Origin: Phycisphaerae bacterium
GTDB taxonomy: Bacteria; Planctomycetota; Phycisphaerae; Phycisphaerales; SM1A02
Length of the DNA stretch: 45,307 nt
NCBI GenBank assembly: GCA_018657585.1
Contig: JABHWX010000102.1
Coordinates: forward strand, 1 to 45,307
Direction of reading: 5' to 3'
Shown: positions 26,404-34,308 of the stretch, piece after piece
How the letters are laid out: each line of letters begins with the position of its first letter
Numbering within the stretch: position 1 is the stretch's first letter
Program-made: the position numbers and the translations under genes
The notes under the pieces: model-generated
What the model saw: only the letters and a program-made list of their open reading frames with translations
Databases searched by the model: none
Told to the model about the DNA's origin: nothing

Positions 26404-26674
26404 GTGTTTGTTTCCTTCATGCGTTGTTATACATACGCCTTACACGTGGCCTCGGGTGCAAAAACCGTTGACCTTTTTATAAAATAAGGTAGAAAATAAA
26501 GTACTACCGTAATAATCTGCAAGCCTAAAGACATGTTAAGCGGGGGCTTGCCGAACAGCAACGAGCTACATCGCTCATCTGACCATGTGTATCATTGAGG
26601 AAAAGGGCTCTTCTGCCAAGGGAAAATATCTCAAAAAACGCGAGTTTTTTCGATTCTGGCACAAAAAACGTCCA
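26404..26674. other. intergenic region between the pseudopilin gene and ruvB
   Basis: About 270 bp with no supported gene. It holds the leader of the pseudopilin gene (minus strand), an A+T-rich block around 26470-26520, and a small symmetric hairpin near ruvB, listed separately. Promoter hexamers for the pseudopilin gene could not be fixed with a normal spacer. Confidence 0.5.
26633..26650. terminator. possible weak bidirectional hairpin after ruvB
   Basis: AAAAAAC-GCGA-GTTTTTT is a 7-bp A/T stem with a GCGA tetraloop, flanked by A and T runs on both strands, 25 nt past the ruvB stop. It may end ruvB transcripts, but the stem is weak. Confidence 0.35.
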
Positions 26675-27706
26675 TTATTGGTTATCACGGACAGAATGAA
26701 TGTGGTTTTGACCACTTTTCGTCAATTTTCGTCCTTGACGTGTTCGTGCAAGCATTCCTGCTTGAAGTAAATAAGGTTCAACAACGTCCTGCAGAGTGCC
26801 CGCATCTTCTCCCATGCTAGCCGCAATTGCCTCCACGCCGACTGGTCCACCTTCGTACGTTCCCTCAAGAGTAGCAAGATACGTTCGATCGAGAGTATCT
26901 AGTCCCGCTTCATCTATCCCCTCAAGTTGTAGTGCTTCATCCACAATCAAAGTATTTATGATGTCGTTATGTCGAACTTGTGCATAGTCACGAACCCTTC
27001 GCAAAAGTCGCAAAGCAATTCTTGGAGTTCCTCTACTCCTTGAAGCAATTCGACTGAGGGATTCTTTGTCAACATCGAGTATTTCTAACTTTGTACATGC
27101 TTGTTTCAAAATCGCTTCAAGTTCGTCACACTCGTAAAAACGTATGTTGTGAACGATACCAAAACGACTTCGTAGAGCAGCTGTAAGTAAACCCGCTCTA
27201 GTAGTTGCTCCAATAAGTGTAAACGGTTGCAAAGCATACGTGACAACTCTTGCGTGCATGCCAGAGTCGAGAGTGAAGTCAATTTTACAATCTTCCATCG
27301 CTGGATAAATGTATTCCTCAACGGCGGCGGGGAGTCTGTGAATTTCGTCAATAAAAAGCACATCGTTTGGCTCCATCCGTGTGAGTGTTCCAACCAAGTC
27401 ACTTCCCTTTGTAAGCGCAGGTCCAGAAGTAACCCAAGCACGCGTGCCAAGTTCATTTGCGATTACGTGAGCGAGTGTAGTTTTACCTAGACCTGGAGGA
27501 CCGTACAATAGTACGTGTTCCATTGGATCGTTTCGGTCTTTTGCTGCATTGAGTGCGATAGAAAGTCGTTCTCGAAGTTCGCTTTGCCCGAGATATTGAT
27601 CAAGTGTGGTTGGTCGAATGGATTGTCTAGGTTCAACAGAGTTGTTAGTACCAGAGGATGTGTCGCTATCCTGTTCGGTGGGTGAGATAATCCGTTCTCG
27701 TGCCAT
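26675..27706 (-). CDS. ruvB: Holliday junction branch migration helicase RuvB
   Basis: A 343-residue AAA+ motor that drives branch migration with RuvA. After a serine/threonine-rich N-terminal extension of about 30 residues come R-P-T-T-L-D-Q-Y-L-G-Q, Walker A G-P-P-G-L-G-K-T-T (69-77), Walker B V-L-F-I-D-E-I-H-R, the sensor G-A-T-T-R-A-G and a winged helix ending in G-R-K-L-T. The ruvA and ruvC genes are not adjacent. TACTCT (minus strand) 8 nt before the ATG with TTAACG 17 nt further up suggests its own leaderless promoter, although it also follows RNase D on the same strand. Confidence 0.96.
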   Translation of the reverse strand: MARERIISPTEQDSDTSSGTNNSVEPRQSIRPTTLDQYLGQSELRERLSIALNAAKDRNDPMEHVLLYGPPGLGKTTLAHVIANELGTRAWVTSGPALTKGSDLVGTLTRMEPNDVLFIDEIHRLPAAVEEYIYPAMEDCKIDFTLDSGMHARVVTYALQPFTLIGATTRAGLLTAALRSRFGIVHNIRFYECDELEAILKQACTKLEILDVDKESLSRIASRSRGTPRIALRLLRRVRDYAQVRHNDIINTLIVDEALQLEGIDEAGLDTLDRTYLATLEGTYEGGPVGVEAIAASMGEDAGTLQDVVEPYLLQAGMLARTRQGRKLTKSGQNHIHSVRDNQ

Positions 27707-27714
27707 GTAGTTGA

Positions 27715-27743
27715 AGAGTAGCAGGTTACACTGGGTTCGTTAA
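27715..27743 (-). promoter_or_regulatory. candidate ruvB promoter
   Basis: On the minus strand TTAACG (27743-27738), a 17-nt spacer and TACTCT (27720-27715), ending 8 nt before the ruvB ATG. The -35 hexamer overlaps the stop codon of the preceding small ORF. Confidence 0.4.
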
Positions 27744-27931
27744 GAACAAACAGCGATCGCTTCCTTCATTTGTTCTAGTCGTTGATGTAACGATCCAGTT
27801 AACCCTATAGAAAACCGCACAAGACCGGGCGAATTAGCCAAAACGATGCTGGTTTTGCAATTCGTCGATAAGCGAATGAGCCCGCGAGCATCAGCCATTG
27901 CTTGGTGGGGATCAAATGGGACAGCGGTCAA
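27740..27931 (-). CDS. small hypothetical protein between RNase D and ruvB
   Basis: A 63-residue frame starting with TTG; the TTGA overlaps the RNase D stop by 4 nt, the same coupling used by most operon genes in this window. Sequence features are F-D-P-H-Q-A-M-A-D-A-R-G and an amphipathic C-terminal helix (L-H-Q-R-L-E-Q-M-K-E). I do not recognise the protein. The only support is its position, the overlap and a plausible composition. An ATG at 27898 would give 52 residues. Confidence 0.4.
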   Translation of the reverse strand: MTAVPFDPHQAMADARGLIRLSTNCKTSIVLANSPGLVRFSIGLTGSLHQRLEQMKEAIAVCS

Positions 27932-29208
27932 GTCTGGTCACTCCTAGCTTCAAGTATTCCATTGTAAGAGAAGGTTAATTGATGTTCGCCGGCGATCATT
28001 GCAGAAAATTGGTTTGCTACTTTGCTTCTCCAACCTTTAAGGAGAGGTGAATCGTGTATTTCTTGTCCGTTACGAATCGAAAGGTACCACTCAGTGAAAA
28101 TGGGTCTGTTTGTGACGAGACCTGATGACAACTTGTTTCCAATACACCATGCATTAAAGAGTGACCATGCGCCGTCAAGTTCTTGGCGGACGACAGCGTC
28201 TTTTTCAATAGGGTCAGATTTTCGCAGGCGAAGAATTTCTTGTTCAGGTGATTCTGCAATAGCTTCCAGAATTTGTTTACCGTATTTGCTTGCCATATTT
28301 TTGGGGAACCCTCGCATTGAGGAGAGTTGCGTTACTGTTTCAACAGGTTTCTTTGCAAGAGCGAGGATGCATTCAGGTGGAATAATTGCACGAGTAGGGA
28401 GGTTCCGTTCAATAGCAATTTTTTCTCTTAGGAGTGCTATTGCCTGGATGCGCTGGAGTTCTTTTTTTCTTGGGGTTTTGTTTTTGCAAATTCTTTTTAC
28501 GACGTTGTGTAAATTGAATTCGTAAGTGTCCATACAAGAAAATTTTGAAAATTCGTCTTCTGCCCAATCAATTCGATTTAATGTATTAAGTTTAATCATG
28601 AAATAATCATGCACAGCAAGCAAATATCGAACATCATCTGCCGCGTAAATTTTTTGTCTATTGGATAATGGTCGCGCGTCCCACTGAGAAAAGGTGAAGT
28701 GCCCACCAACATCATGCTGGAGGATTGCTTCGATACTTTTTGTGAGAGAGAGTGGCCAGGGGAAACCGACAAGTCCTGCGGCAAGTTGTGTGTCAAAGAT
28801 AGCTTGTGGTGGCTCCCCCATGAGTCGTGTAACAGGGTCAAGATCCTGCGAAGCAGAATGCAGAATAACGATTATGTTGGGGTCGGTAATGAGCGAGTAG
28901 AGGGGGGCGAGATCCTTAATAGCAAATGGATCGATGAGCGAGACCATATCCTTGGTAGCAACTTGAATCAGGCAAGTAAATGGGTAGTAAGAATCTTCCC
29001 CAATAAATTCAGTATCGAATGCAAAAATACCATTTGTTTTGAGATTTTCGCAAAGATTCAAAAAATCCTTTTCTGTATCAATCCATTGCGCTTCATCGGT
29101 GGGGACATGTGGATTCCCCTCTAAAACAGGGGTAATAGTGCCCTGAGCATGAGATTCCTTGTGGCTCTGTTGCCGATGTTTTCGTCGATGTGATTGACTG
29201 TTTCCCAT
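27928..29208 (-). CDS. rnd: ribonuclease D
   Basis: A 426-residue DEDDy 3'-5' exonuclease of the tRNA-maturation type. The exonuclease residues lie in A-F-D-T-E-F (about 60-65), L-H-S-A-S-Q-D-L (about 117-124) and Y-A-A-D-D-V-R-Y-L (Tyr and Asp). An HRDC domain (about 245-325) has P-T-R-A-I-I-P-P-E. The start is followed by a basic, H- and Q-rich leader (S-H-R-R-K-H-R-Q-Q-S-H-K) that could contact RNA. No Shine-Dalgarno sequence; TAGAAT (minus strand, 29217-29222) ends 8 nt before the ATG. Confidence 0.9.
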   Translation of the reverse strand: MGNSQSHRRKHRQQSHKESHAQGTITPVLEGNPHVPTDEAQWIDTEKDFLNLCENLKTNGIFAFDTEFIGEDSYYPFTCLIQVATKDMVSLIDPFAIKDLAPLYSLITDPNIIVILHSASQDLDPVTRLMGEPPQAIFDTQLAAGLVGFPWPLSLTKSIEAILQHDVGGHFTFSQWDARPLSNRQKIYAADDVRYLLAVHDYFMIKLNTLNRIDWAEDEFSKFSCMDTYEFNLHNVVKRICKNKTPRKKELQRIQAIALLREKIAIERNLPTRAIIPPECILALAKKPVETVTQLSSMRGFPKNMASKYGKQILEAIAESPEQEILRLRKSDPIEKDAVVRQELDGAWSLFNAWCIGNKLSSGLVTNRPIFTEWYLSIRNGQEIHDSPLLKGWRSKVANQFSAMIAGEHQLTFSYNGILEARSDQT

Positions 29209-29284
29209 TTAGACACATTCTATCAGAGGTCTAACGGAACCGTTTAAGGTATCTCTGCGAATTGAACTCTAAGAGAAGATGCCA

Positions 29285-29311
29285 ACGAAGTTTTGGAGGG
29301 GAAAACTTCGT
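29285..29311. repeat. inverted repeat between rnd and groEL
   Basis: ACGAAGTTTT-GGAGGGG-AAAACTTCGT is a perfect 10-bp stem with a 7-nt loop. It lies 9 nt from a second, terminator-like hairpin. It has no T-run of its own and could be part of a double terminator or an RNA-processing or protection element at the end of the groESL transcript. Confidence 0.6.
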
Positions 29312-29318
29312 GGTAATA

Positions 29319-29358
29319 AACAAGGAGTGCCGTGGTTATACGACACTCCTTGTTTTTA
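29319..29358. terminator. bidirectional terminator after groEL
   Basis: ACAAGGAGTG (29320-29329) and CACTCCTTGT (29344-29353) form a 10-bp stem with a 14-nt loop. T-runs follow on the plus strand and, more weakly, on the minus strand. It lies 17 nt past the groEL stop. Confidence 0.75.
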
Positions 29359-29375
29359 ATTTGGATGTGGTCTAC

Positions 29376-31004
29376 TTAATAGCCCATGTCGTCCATGCCA
29401 GCGTTTCCGCCAACCTTATTTTCTTTAAGGTCAGTAATTGCACAATCAGTTGTAAGCAAGAGACCGCTGATGCTAGCTGCATTTTGAAGAGCAACTCGTT
29501 CAACTTTTGTTGGAACGATGACGCCTGCTTTGATGAGATCTTCGTACTGACCAGTGAGTCCGTTAAAACCGAAGTTGTCGTTCTCAGCTTCGGTGACTTT
29601 TTGGCAAACAATTGAACCATCAAGCCCACAATTTTCAGCAATTTGACGTATTGGCGCACTTATTGCACGTCCAACAATATCAACGCCCAGCTTTTCGTCG
29701 CCTCGGGCTTTCTTGCGAGCACTTTCAAGTGCGCGTTTTGCTCGGATGACTGAAACGCCGCCGCCTGGCAAGATGCCTTCTTCTACTGCTGCACGGCAAG
29801 CGTGGAGTGCATCTTCGACTCGTGCTTTCTTTTCCTTCATTTCGACTTCTGTTGCTGCGCCAACGTTTATCTGAGCAACACCACCAGCTAATTTCGCTAA
29901 TCTCTCCTGTAGCTTTTCAGCGTCGTAATCGGAGGAGGTGTTTTCAATCTGTGCGCGAATTTGGTCAATTCTGCCTTTGATATCAGATGATGTGCCTGCA
30001 CCCTCAATAATAGTTGTGTTATCTTTTTCAACAGTAATTTTTTTAGCACGACCGAGTTGAGAAAGATCAAGTGACTCTAGATTCATACCGAGTTCTTCCA
30101 GAACAGGTTCACCGCCTGTAAGAATGGCAATGTCTTGGAGCATAGATTTTCTTCGATCGCCAAAACCAGGAGCTTTAACCGCGCATACTTTAATTGTGCC
30201 ACGAAGTTTGTTGACAACGAGAGTCGCGAGTGCTTCTGCGTCTACATCTTCTGCAACCACAAGAAGGGCTTTTCCAGTTTCAGCAACTTTACCTAAGATT
30301 GGCAGCAAATCCTTTGCAGTACTAATTTTCTTTTCATGAATGAGAACATAGCAATCGTCAAGATTTACTACCATGGCTGCAGTATCTGTGACGAAGTGAG
30401 GGCTTAGATATCCCTTGTCAAACTGCATGCCTTCAACGAGTTCTACATCAGTATCAAGCGATTGCCCTTCTTCGACGGTGATTACACCGTCTTTGCCAAC
30501 CTTGTCCATTGCTTTTGCAATGATGTTGCCAATTTCAGAGTCTTGGTTTGCCGCACAAGTTCCGACTTGTGCAATTTCACTGGAGTTTGTTACTTCATTT
30601 GACATTACTTTAAGTTCTGACACTATTGCTGCTACGCCTAAATCAACACCACGGCGGACTTGGTTTGCATGCGCGCCCGCAGTAATGTTTTTTAGGCCTT
30701 CTGTGAAAATGGCTTCTGCGTACACAGTTGCGGTTGTAGTACCATCGCCAGCGTCCTTGGAGCATTTTGAGGCGACTTCCTTAACCATTTGTGCGCCCAT
30801 ATTTTCCCAAGCGTCTTCAAGCTCAATCTCTTTCGCTACTGTGACACCGTCCTTTGTAACGGTTGGAGCTCCAAAAGATTTTTCAAGAATAACGACTCGT
30901 CCAGAAGGTCCTAACGTAGTTTTAACTGCTTTTGCGAGTTTTTGTATTCCATGGAGCATTTTTTCTCGTGCTTCAATATCAAATACTATTTGTTTTGCTG
31001 TCAT
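29376..31004 (-). CDS. groEL: 60-kDa chaperonin GroEL
   Basis: A complete 542-residue chaperonin subunit. Nucleotide motifs are present: T-L-G-P-S-G-R-V-V (about residues 29-37), D-G-T-T-T-A-T-V (about 86-93), [10 protein letters not shown] and G-I-L-P-G-G-G-V. It ends [11 protein letters not shown], a GGM-poor tail ending in Tyr rather than the long G-G-M repeat of enterobacteria. It follows groES with one small gene between them, and it forms the folding cage with GroES. Confidence 0.98.
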   Translation of the reverse strand: MTAKQIVFDIEAREKMLHGIQKLAKAVKTTLGPSGRVVILEKSFGAPTVTKDGVTVAKEIELEDAWENMGAQMVKEVASKCSKDAGDGTTTATVYAEAIFTEGLKNITAGAHANQVRRGVDLGVAAIVSELKVMSNEVTNSSEIAQVGTCAANQDSEIGNIIAKAMDKVGKDGVITVEEGQSLDTDVELVEGMQFDKGYLSPHFVTDTAAMVVNLDDCYVLIHEKKISTAKDLLPILGKVAETGKALLVVAEDVDAEALATLVVNKLRGTIKVCAVKAPGFGDRRKSMLQDIAILTGGEPVLEELGMNLESLDLSQLGRAKKITVEKDNTTIIEGAGTSSDIKGRIDQIRAQIENTSSDYDAEKLQERLAKLAGGVAQINVGAATEVEMKEKKARVEDALHACRAAVEEGILPGGGVSVIRAKRALESARKKARGDEKLGVDIVGRAISAPIRQIAENCGLDGSIVCQKVTEAENDNFGFNGLTGQYEDLIKAGVIVPTKVERVALQNAASISGLLLTTDCAITDLKENKVGGNAGMDDMGY

Positions 31005-31027
31005 AATTTCTTTCTTTCTTCGGTTAG

Positions 31028-31252
31028 TTAGATGTCATCTCGAACTTGCCATGCGGCTGAAACGTGCGAGCTATCGATCCAAATATTGTTTGCTTTTGTT
31101 TTGATGTGAATTCCCTGAGAACTCGTTAGTTTCTCTACGAATTCTACATCCATGATTTCCAATTCATTATCTTTGCCATAGAACATCATGGAAAGTTCTT
31201 TGTTTGTTCCAACCATGTCATGTAATATTTCAAGAAGCGGTCCGCGTTCCAT
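31028..31252 (-). CDS. unrecognised 74-residue protein encoded between groES and groEL
   Basis: A small acidic protein starting [13 protein letters not shown] with a Shine-Dalgarno AAAGGAA 7 nt upstream. It is 18 nt after groES and 23 nt before groEL, so it must be co-transcribed with both. A predicted N-terminal helix (residues 5-17) is followed by alternating strands ([27 protein letters not shown]). This looks like a small beta-barrel or ferredoxin-like fold. I do not recognise the family. Spacing, ribosome site and codon use argue that it is real. Confidence 0.8.
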   Translation of the reverse strand: MERGPLLEILHDMVGTNKELSMMFYGKDNELEIMDVEFVEKLTSSQGIHIKTKANNIWIDSSHVSAAWQVRDDI

Positions 31253-31270
31253 TGCGAGTTCCTTTCAGCG

Positions 31271-31561
31271 TTAATCAATAATGCCAAGGATGTCATCCTC
31301 AGTCATTATTAAATATTCATTGTTCTCAATTTTAATTTCTGTTCCCGCGTAAGAGGTGAACAATACATGGTCACCTTTTTTAACAGTAAATGGGATTCTG
31401 TCACCAGTATCTTGGTTGAGCCTTCCGTTCCCTACAGCAATAATCTTTCCTTCTTTTGGTTTGTCTTTTGCAGACTCTGGAAGATAGATCCCACTTTCTG
31501 TTTGTTGTCTTGCTTCTGCTCTTTGAACAAGCAGTTTGTCGCCTAATGGTTTTACGTTCAT
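31271..31561 (-). CDS. groES: 10-kDa co-chaperonin GroES
   Basis: A 96-residue lid of the GroEL chaperonin. M-N-V-K-P-L-G-D-K-L-L-V-Q-R then a mobile loop with T-E-S-G-I-Y-L-P, G-K-I-I-A-V-G-N-G-R, K-K-G-D-H-V-L-F and the end E-D-D-I-L-G-I. A good Shine-Dalgarno AAGGAG precedes the ATG. The 58-nt gap to the upstream receiver-like gene holds a small inverted repeat (GTAGC-GGTT-GCTAC, 31590-31603) but no CIRCE element, so HrcA control is not supported. Confidence 0.97.
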   Translation of the reverse strand: MNVKPLGDKLLVQRAEARQQTESGIYLPESAKDKPKEGKIIAVGNGRLNQDTGDRIPFTVKKGDHVLFTSYAGTEIKIENNEYLIMTEDDILGIID

Positions 31562-31619
31562 TTCATGTACTCCTTCTGTGTCTCGTGAAGTAGCGGTTGC
31601 TACCTCTGTTATCTCGTTA

Positions 31620-32114
31620 TTATTCTAATATCCTTGTCTGTGGCCAACGGTCAGAGTAGTGCTTTCTGAGCGCTCGATGAAGTGCATCGAGAAGGGTTTC
31701 TAACATGGCTGGACGGTCCACAACTGTGAAAGCACCTTCTTGCAGAGAGCGTGCCAAACTACGGGCATTTTCCCGAGCGGATGCTTGCCGCGGTCGAATG
31801 ACAATTGTAGGTGGTCGGGGCTGTAGGCGTCGTAAGATTTGAAGCACCCTCTCGCCACCAGGATTGCGGTTTGTTGTATTGTCTGTAAGTGGAATAGCAA
31901 GGTCAACAATTGCAATATGAATATCGTTGTTTTCAACTACTCGGACAGCTTCTTCCCCATTATTAGCCTTTAGCGCCCGTATTCCGAATGGACCTAGTAA
32001 TTGCGGAAGTTGGACAATAGATGAATTATCTCTCCAAGATGAGCATGTCAGAAGTAGATTAAGCCGTTTAGGTTGCTCTGTCTTGTTCTCTGAATTGGTG
32101 GGAAAAGTGTTCAT
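31620..32114 (-). CDS. degenerate response-regulator receiver domain protein
   Basis: A 164-residue single-domain protein with a receiver-like alternation of strands and helices: L-N-L-L-L-T, I-H-I-A-I-V-D-L-A-I-P-L with the likely phospho-Asp, G-G-E-R-V-L-Q-I-L-R-R, T-I-V-I-R-P-R and A-F-T-V-V-D-R-P. The acidic pair after strand 1 is missing (T-C-S-S-W-R-D) and the conserved Lys before Pro is replaced (D-R-P), so phosphorylation is doubtful. It lies just upstream of groES on the same strand. A TTG at 32135 could add 7 residues; the ATG at 32114 was preferred. No kinase is adjacent. Confidence 0.7.
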   Translation of the reverse strand: MNTFPTNSENKTEQPKRLNLLLTCSSWRDNSSIVQLPQLLGPFGIRALKANNGEEAVRVVENNDIHIAIVDLAIPLTDNTTNRNPGGERVLQILRRLQPRPPTIVIRPRQASARENARSLARSLQEGAFTVVDRPAMLETLLDALHRALRKHYSDRWPQTRILE

Positions 32115-32192
32115 GCTTACTCTTGTGAAACGCAAAAGCCGTGCCGTTCCAACCCCCTTTTTGTACTGTCAGAGCACATTTTTTACTTCTTC

Positions 32193-32213
32193 CGACTGCC
32201 TACTTGGCAGTCG
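32193..32213. repeat. hairpin between the receiver-like gene and asnS
   Basis: CGACTGCC-TACTT-GGCAGTCG is a perfect 8-bp stem with a 5-nt loop in the divergent promoter region. No T-run follows on either strand, so it is not an obvious terminator. It could be an operator or a leader structure. Confidence 0.5.
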
Positions 32214-32274
32214 ATCTATAAGGTATTTTGATACGACACTCAATTGCTTGTAGGTGGTAGTATTCCCGACACCT

Positions 32275-33708
32275 ATGACTTACAAAACAAAAGCGACATT
32301 ACTGAGTTCAATTCTAAAGGATTTAGGTGGGGCGAGAACACCCGTTGGGGAGACTATTACCGTGCAGGGTTGGGTGCGTTCTAGAAGAGATTCAAAAGCG
32401 GGCTTATCGTTCATCCAGATTTCTGATGGGAGTTGTTTTGATTTACTTCAAATAGTTGCAAATAATGAGTTAGAAAATTACGAATCTGATGTATTACGAA
32501 TTACCACTGGGGCTTCGCTCGAAGTGACCGGTGAACTTGTAGAGTCTCAAGGCAAAGGGCAATCAGTAGAGTTGCAAGCGTCAAGCGTGAAGGTATTAGG
32601 GTTTGTAGAAGACCCAGATACGTATCCTGTCGCAGCAAAACGTCATACGTTCGAGTATTTGCGAACAGTTGCGCACCTTAGAACACGGACTAATACTTTT
32701 GCAGCACTTGCTAGAGTTCGTGATTGTTTGTCTCAAGCAGTTCATAGATATTTTCATAACAACCAATTCTTATGGGTACACACTCCTCTTATAACAGCTA
32801 GTGATTGCGAAGGCGCTGGTGAGATGTTCAGAGTATCAACACTTGATTTAGTGAATACGCCAATGACAGAAGAAGGAAATGTTGATTTTGACAAGGACTT
32901 TTTTGGGAAAGAATCTTTTTTAACAGTTTCAGGTCAGATTAATGTCGAGTCGTATGCATGTTCAATGAGCAGGGTGTACACCTTTGGCCCAACATTTCGT
33001 GCAGAAAATTCCAATACTTCAAGGCACCTTTCCGAATTTTGGATGATTGAACCAGAGATTGCTTTTGCAGATTTAAACGACGATGCCGATCTCGCTGAAG
33101 ACTTTTTGAAATCTATATTTACTGATTTGCTTAATGAGCGCTCGGACGATATGGAGTTCTTTCAACAACGAATCGACAAGGGGTGTATTGAACGGTTAGA
33201 GAATTTTGTTTCTGCAAGTTTTGAGCGAATGGAATACACGGATGCAATTACTGAGCTTGTAAAAGCCCAAGAGTCTGGAACAAAATTTGATTTTCCGGTT
33301 GAGTGGGGATGCGATTTACAATCGGAACATGAGCGCTGGTTAACTGATGAGCATGTAGGCAGACCTGTTGTTTTAATGAATTATCCTAAAGAGATAAAAG
33401 CCTTTTACATGCGGCTGAATGATGATGAAAAAACTGTTGCAGCAATGGATGTTTTGGCGCCCGGAATTGGTGAAATCATTGGTGGCTCTCAACGTGAGGA
33501 GCGATTAGAGGTGCTTGATCGAAGGATTGAAGAATGCGGTTTAGATTTGGAGCCGTATTGGTGGTACCGCGATTTACGCAAGTACGGTAGCGTGCCACAT
33601 GCTGGGTTTGGGCTTGGTTTTGAAAGAACAATCCTATACGCAACAGGAATGACCAACATTAGAGACGTTATTCCATTTTCGAGAACTCCTCGAAATTGTG
33701 ATTTTTAA
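32275..33708 (+). CDS. asnS: asparagine--tRNA ligase
   Basis: A class II aminoacyl-tRNA synthetase of 477 residues. The N-terminal OB-fold has [14 protein letters not shown]. Motif 2 is [15 protein letters not shown] and motif 3 is G-F-G-L-G-F-E-R. The ending [11 protein letters not shown] is typical of AsnRS rather than AspRS. The ATG at 32275 was preferred to an in-frame GTG at 32254; TAGTAT at 32258-32263 lies 11 nt before it and no Shine-Dalgarno sequence is seen. Presence of AsnRS implies direct tRNA-Asn charging. Confidence 0.96.
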   Translation: MTYKTKATLLSSILKDLGGARTPVGETITVQGWVRSRRDSKAGLSFIQISDGSCFDLLQIVANNELENYESDVLRITTGASLEVTGELVESQGKGQSVELQASSVKVLGFVEDPDTYPVAAKRHTFEYLRTVAHLRTRTNTFAALARVRDCLSQAVHRYFHNNQFLWVHTPLITASDCEGAGEMFRVSTLDLVNTPMTEEGNVDFDKDFFGKESFLTVSGQINVESYACSMSRVYTFGPTFRAENSNTSRHLSEFWMIEPEIAFADLNDDADLAEDFLKSIFTDLLNERSDDMEFFQQRIDKGCIERLENFVSASFERMEYTDAITELVKAQESGTKFDFPVEWGCDLQSEHERWLTDEHVGRPVVLMNYPKEIKAFYMRLNDDEKTVAAMDVLAPGIGEIIGGSQREERLEVLDRRIEECGLDLEPYWWYRDLRKYGSVPHAGFGLGFERTILYATGMTNIRDVIPFSRTPRNCDF

Positions 33709-33751
33709 GCAACAGACGTCCTATAACACTTTTTTATTACCGGTGAATCTT

Positions 33752-33771
33752 TGTTTATTCATGAATAAACA
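33752..33771. repeat. 20-bp perfect palindrome after asnS
   Basis: TGTTTATTCA-TGAATAAACA has no loop, so it reads as a twofold-symmetric protein-binding site rather than a hairpin terminator. It lies 44 nt after the asnS stop in otherwise non-coding DNA. Confidence 0.6.
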
Positions 33772-33782
33772 GGGTTATTTGA

Positions 33783-33992
33783 AACCAATCCTTTGATTTT
33801 GACGCTTCCTATATTCACGCAGATGGTCATGGCGGAGCGATCTTCTTAGGATTCCCAATTGAAGCTATGGCATCTGAGAGCCAGCCGCAATTGCTTACTG
33901 AAATCTCCGTTTGGATTGGCGGAGTTGAACCTCTTGCCCAACTGATTGCAATGGCGATGGCGTGCAACATTGCAGCCAATCGGTGTATTTGA
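33783..33992 (+). pseudogene. C-terminal remnant of a degraded protein gene
   Basis: A 69-codon open stretch with no credible start, closed upstream by a stop at 33780. It reads with protein-like content: S-F-D-F-D-A-S-Y-I-H-A-D-G-H-G-G-A-I-F-L-G-F-P then I-E-A-M. The G-G-x-x-x-x-G-F-P-x-E pattern recalls the C-terminal end of larger secreted planctomycetal proteins, followed by a helix L-L-T-E-I-S-V-W-I. This is probably the tail of a gene whose front was lost. The assignment is by eye and weak. Confidence 0.4.
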
Positions 33993-34308
33993 TCAAACAA
34001 TCTATTAATCGGCGTCTGTTTTATCTTGTGAAGTACCAGTGGTTTACACTAACGAGGCAGTCCGATAATTGCATATCTAAAAATACACTCATGGCGCTTG
34101 TTTGGCTAAATGGGCACTAGACCCTCGTCCGATATCGCAAGAATTTTAAGATGTTTGATATTTGTCGAGAGAAGTTATGCCTACAAACGATTGTTAGTGA
34201 GTCCTTGGTTCAAGTTGCCATTGGTTGGCACTCCAAGGACGCTGTCTTTGACAGTTACTTTCCCGAGCTTCGTGGATAAGAAGCTCATGACGCAAAAGGG
34301 GTTTTGCT
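33993..34308. other. non-coding spacer upstream of the B12-domain-like gene
   Basis: No supported gene, RNA or repeat is seen here. The frame at 34110-34319 (plus) has no family resemblance and overlaps the next gene's start. The last 20 nt hold the Shine-Dalgarno AAAAGGGG for the gene at 34309. Confidence 0.5.

Noticed and set aside
29262-29615. 117-codon plus-strand frame over the groEL end
   Set aside because: It crosses the terminator hairpin and the groEL 3' coding region; it is a shadow of groEL.
31562-31619. CIRCE/HrcA operator before groES
   Set aside because: Only a 5-bp inverted repeat (GTAGC/GCTAC) is present; the TTAGCACTC-N9-GAGTGCTAA pattern is absent.
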